Shown here: piece after piece, positions 4,488 to 6,064 of the stretch
How positions within the stretch are numbered: position 1 is the stretch's first letter
Layout of the letters: the number at the start of each line of letters is the position of its first letter
The notes under the pieces: generated by a model
What the model saw: only the letters and a program-made list of their open reading frames with translations
Told to the model about the DNA's origin: nothing
Database searches by the model: none
DNA from: Bacteroidia bacterium
GTDB taxonomy: Bacteria; Bacteroidota; Bacteroidia; Bacteroidales; Rikenellaceae
Length of the DNA: 6,064 bases
Assembly (NCBI GenBank): GCA_025999315.1
Contig: BNXD01000073.1
Coordinates: 1-6,064, forward strand
Direction of reading: 5' to 3'
Program-made: the position numbers and the translations under genes

Positions 4488-6029
4488 CTACTTGGCGTAG
4501 CTCACCGAGCGGGTTTCACGGATCACCGTTACCTTGACCTGACCGGGATAGGTCATCTCGTCCTGTATCTTTTTGGCCAGATCGTGCGAGAGGATGTCGG
4601 CCTGGGCGTCGCTGATCTTGTCGCTGCCCACGATGACGCGAAGCTCGCGCCCGGCCTGTATGGCATAGGTCTTCATCACCCCGTCGTAGCTCATCGCCAG
4701 GTCTTCCATGCCTTTCAGGCGTTTGATGTACGACTCGACCACCTCGCGGCGCGCGCCGGGACGGGCGCCCGATATGGCGTCGCAAACCTGCACTATGGGG
4801 GCTATGAGCGAGGTCATTTCTTCCTCTTCGTGGTGGGCGCCGATGGCGTTGCAGATGTCGGGGCGTTCGTTGTACTTCTCGGCCAGTTTGCGGCCGATGA
4901 TGGCGTGCGGCAATTCGGGCTCGTCGTCGGGCACCTTGCCTATGTCGTGCAACAGTCCGGCGCGGCGGGCGGCTTTGGCGTTGAGACCCAGCTCCGAAGC
5001 CATGACGCCGCACAGGTTGGCCGTCTCACGCGAGTGCTGCAGCAGGTTCTGCCCGTAGGACGAGCGGTATTTCATCTTGCCCACCAGGCGGATCAGCTCG
5101 GGATGAAGGTTGTGAATGCCCATGTCGATCACCGTGCGTTTGCCCACCTCGACGATCTCTTCCTCGATCTGTTTCTGGACCTTGGACACCACCTCCTCGA
5201 TGCGGGCGGGGTGTATGCGTCCGTCGGTGACCAGCTGGTGCAACGCCAGACGCGCTATCTCGCGGCGCACGGGATCGAACCCCGACAGGATGATGGCCTC
5301 GGGTGTGTCGTCGACGATGATCTCGACCCCCGTAGCGGCCTCCAGAGCGCGTATGTTGCGCCCCTCGCGGCCGATGATGCGCCCCTTGACCTCGTCGCTC
5401 TCGATGTTGAAAACGGTCACCGAGTTCTCGATGGCCGTCTCGGTGGCCACTCTCTGGATCGACTGCACCACAATGCGCTTGGCCTCCTTGCCGGCGTTCA
5501 GACGGGCATCCTCGAGCGTGTCGTTGATGTAGGTGATCGCCTCGGCCTGGGCCTCGGACTTCATGTTCTCGATCAGGATATTTTTGGCATCTTCGGCGCT
5601 CATGCCTCCGATCTGCTCCAGGCGGACGTTCTGCTCTTTGATGATGCGGTCGGCCTCCTCCTTGCGGCGGTCGAGCTGGGCTATGCGCTCCTCCATCTGC
5701 TCTTTGAGCTGCGACTGCTCGCGAACGCGACGATCGAGCTCGCCGCGTTGCTGGTTGAGGTTGTTCTCCTCGGTCTTGAGTTGCTGCTCGCGCTGGCTGA
5801 TGCGCTGGTTGCGTTCGCTCACCGTACGGTCGTGCTCGCTCTTGAGCTGAATGAAACGCTCCTTGGCCTGGAGCGTCTTCTCTTTTTTGATCATCTCGCC
5901 GTCGGCTTCGGCCTGGCTGAGAATCTTCTTGCGGCGCGCCTCGGTCGATCTGTTCACTATAAAGTATGACCCGACGGCCGCAACCGCGGCGGCCACCACG
6001 GCCACTATCGCTAATGTTAACGGTCCCAT
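4488..6029 (-). CDS. rny: Ribonuclease Y
   Basis: The 513-residue product is close to the usual length for RNase Y (about 520), the membrane-anchored endoribonuclease that starts mRNA decay and processes transcripts. Residues about 4-25 are an N-terminal transmembrane helix. Residues about 30-190 form a long charged coiled coil for dimerisation. A KH RNA-binding domain follows with [15 protein letters not shown] at 217-231. The HD phosphohydrolase domain has His332 (LLQHSRE), the catalytic HDIGK with His361 and Asp362, the HH pair at 399-400, and Asp417, so its metal site is intact. The RNase Y C-terminal region ([19 protein letters not shown]) and a terminal [10 protein letters not shown] complete the family pattern. 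The ATG at 6029 directly begins the membrane helix. Only 35 AT-rich bases lie upstream in the window, too few to define a promoter or the neighbouring gene. Confidence 0.97.
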   Translation of the reverse strand: MGPLTLAIVAVVAAAVAAVGSYFIVNRSTEARRKKILSQAEADGEMIKKEKTLQAKERFIQLKSEHDRTVSERNQRISQREQQLKTEENNLNQQRGELDRRVREQSQLKEQMEERIAQLDRRKEEADRIIKEQNVRLEQIGGMSAEDAKNILIENMKSEAQAEAITYINDTLEDARLNAGKEAKRIVVQSIQRVATETAIENSVTVFNIESDEVKGRIIGREGRNIRALEAATGVEIIVDDTPEAIILSGFDPVRREIARLALHQLVTDGRIHPARIEEVVSKVQKQIEEEIVEVGKRTVIDMGIHNLHPELIRLVGKMKYRSSYGQNLLQHSRETANLCGVMASELGLNAKAARRAGLLHDIGKVPDDEPELPHAIIGRKLAEKYNERPDICNAIGAHHEEEEMTSLIAPIVQVCDAISGARPGARREVVESYIKRLKGMEDLAMSYDGVMKTYAIQAGRELRVIVGSDKISDAQADILSHDLAKKIQDEMTYPGQVKVTVIRETRSVSYAK

Positions 6030-6064
6030 AAAATTTTTATATTTAGTGTGTTAATAAAACAAAA

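Noticed and set aside
4162..4537. Plus-strand frames of 112 and 123 codons through the repeat array
   Set aside because: They are low-complexity translations of the repeats (Ser/Pro/His-rich). The repeat period is not a multiple of three, so frames drift, and there is no plausible start signal.
4434..5969. Long plus-strand open frame opposite rny (511 codons)
   Set aside because: It is the GC-rich antisense shadow of rny. The minus strand has full RNase Y domain order, while the plus-strand translation is repetitive His/Asp/Leu-rich text with no domain.
6030..6064. Promoter for rny in the AT-rich right edge
   Set aside because: TTTG near the edge and TATAAAAA upstream of the ATG have roughly suitable spacing, but the -7 box does not match TAnnTTTG and the upstream sequence is cut off.

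Overview
The window looks like a Bacteroidales chromosome, with an Alistipes/Rikenellaceae-type genome as my best guess. The grounds are RNase Y in a GC-rich setting, several lipoproteins, a Cbp1-like coiled-coil lipoprotein, BIG_2 plus FISUMP surface-protein architecture, AT-rich leaders without Shine-Dalgarno sequences, and TTTG / TAnnTTTG-like promoter elements. Every gene I can support lies on the minus strand, so the window is read biologically from right to left. The genus is an inference from style, not from a marker gene.

Right end (4488-6029): a complete ribonuclease Y gene (rny), with an N-terminal membrane helix, a long coiled coil, a KH domain and an HD domain with its metal-binding residues intact. 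Fourteen bases past its stop codon the transcribed strand carries a four-run G-quadruplex motif (4452-4473). Then comes an unusual intergenic array (4196-4430), a 122-bp unit present almost twice, each copy holding two 47-bp-spaced sub-repeats. Each sub-repeat carries a strong GGAGG plus ATG on the minus strand, opening a very short ORF.

Middle (2454-4098): a compact cell-envelope operon. It holds a small outer-membrane beta-barrel protein (3652-4098), then 14 bp later a coiled-coil protein with a Cbp1-like C-terminal domain (2762-3637). Forty bp further on is a small 78-residue lipoprotein gene (2484-2721) that is out of frame here at a run of nine G residues. Correcting by one base restores a full lipoprotein ORF that ends inside a rho-independent terminator (2454-2499). 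This could be phase variation, decay or a homopolymer sequencing error.

Left part (1-2442): an AT-richer island of three consecutive lipoprotein genes, the last cut by the window edge: a BIG_2-BIG_2-FISUMP protein, an unrecognised 260-residue lipoprotein, and a lipocalin-like lipoprotein. Their mature domains look unrelated, yet all three begin with nearly the same signal peptide, and the first two also share the leader just upstream of the ATG. This suggests a duplicated export cassette joined to different surface domains. A candidate promoter lies between the terminator and the first of these genes.
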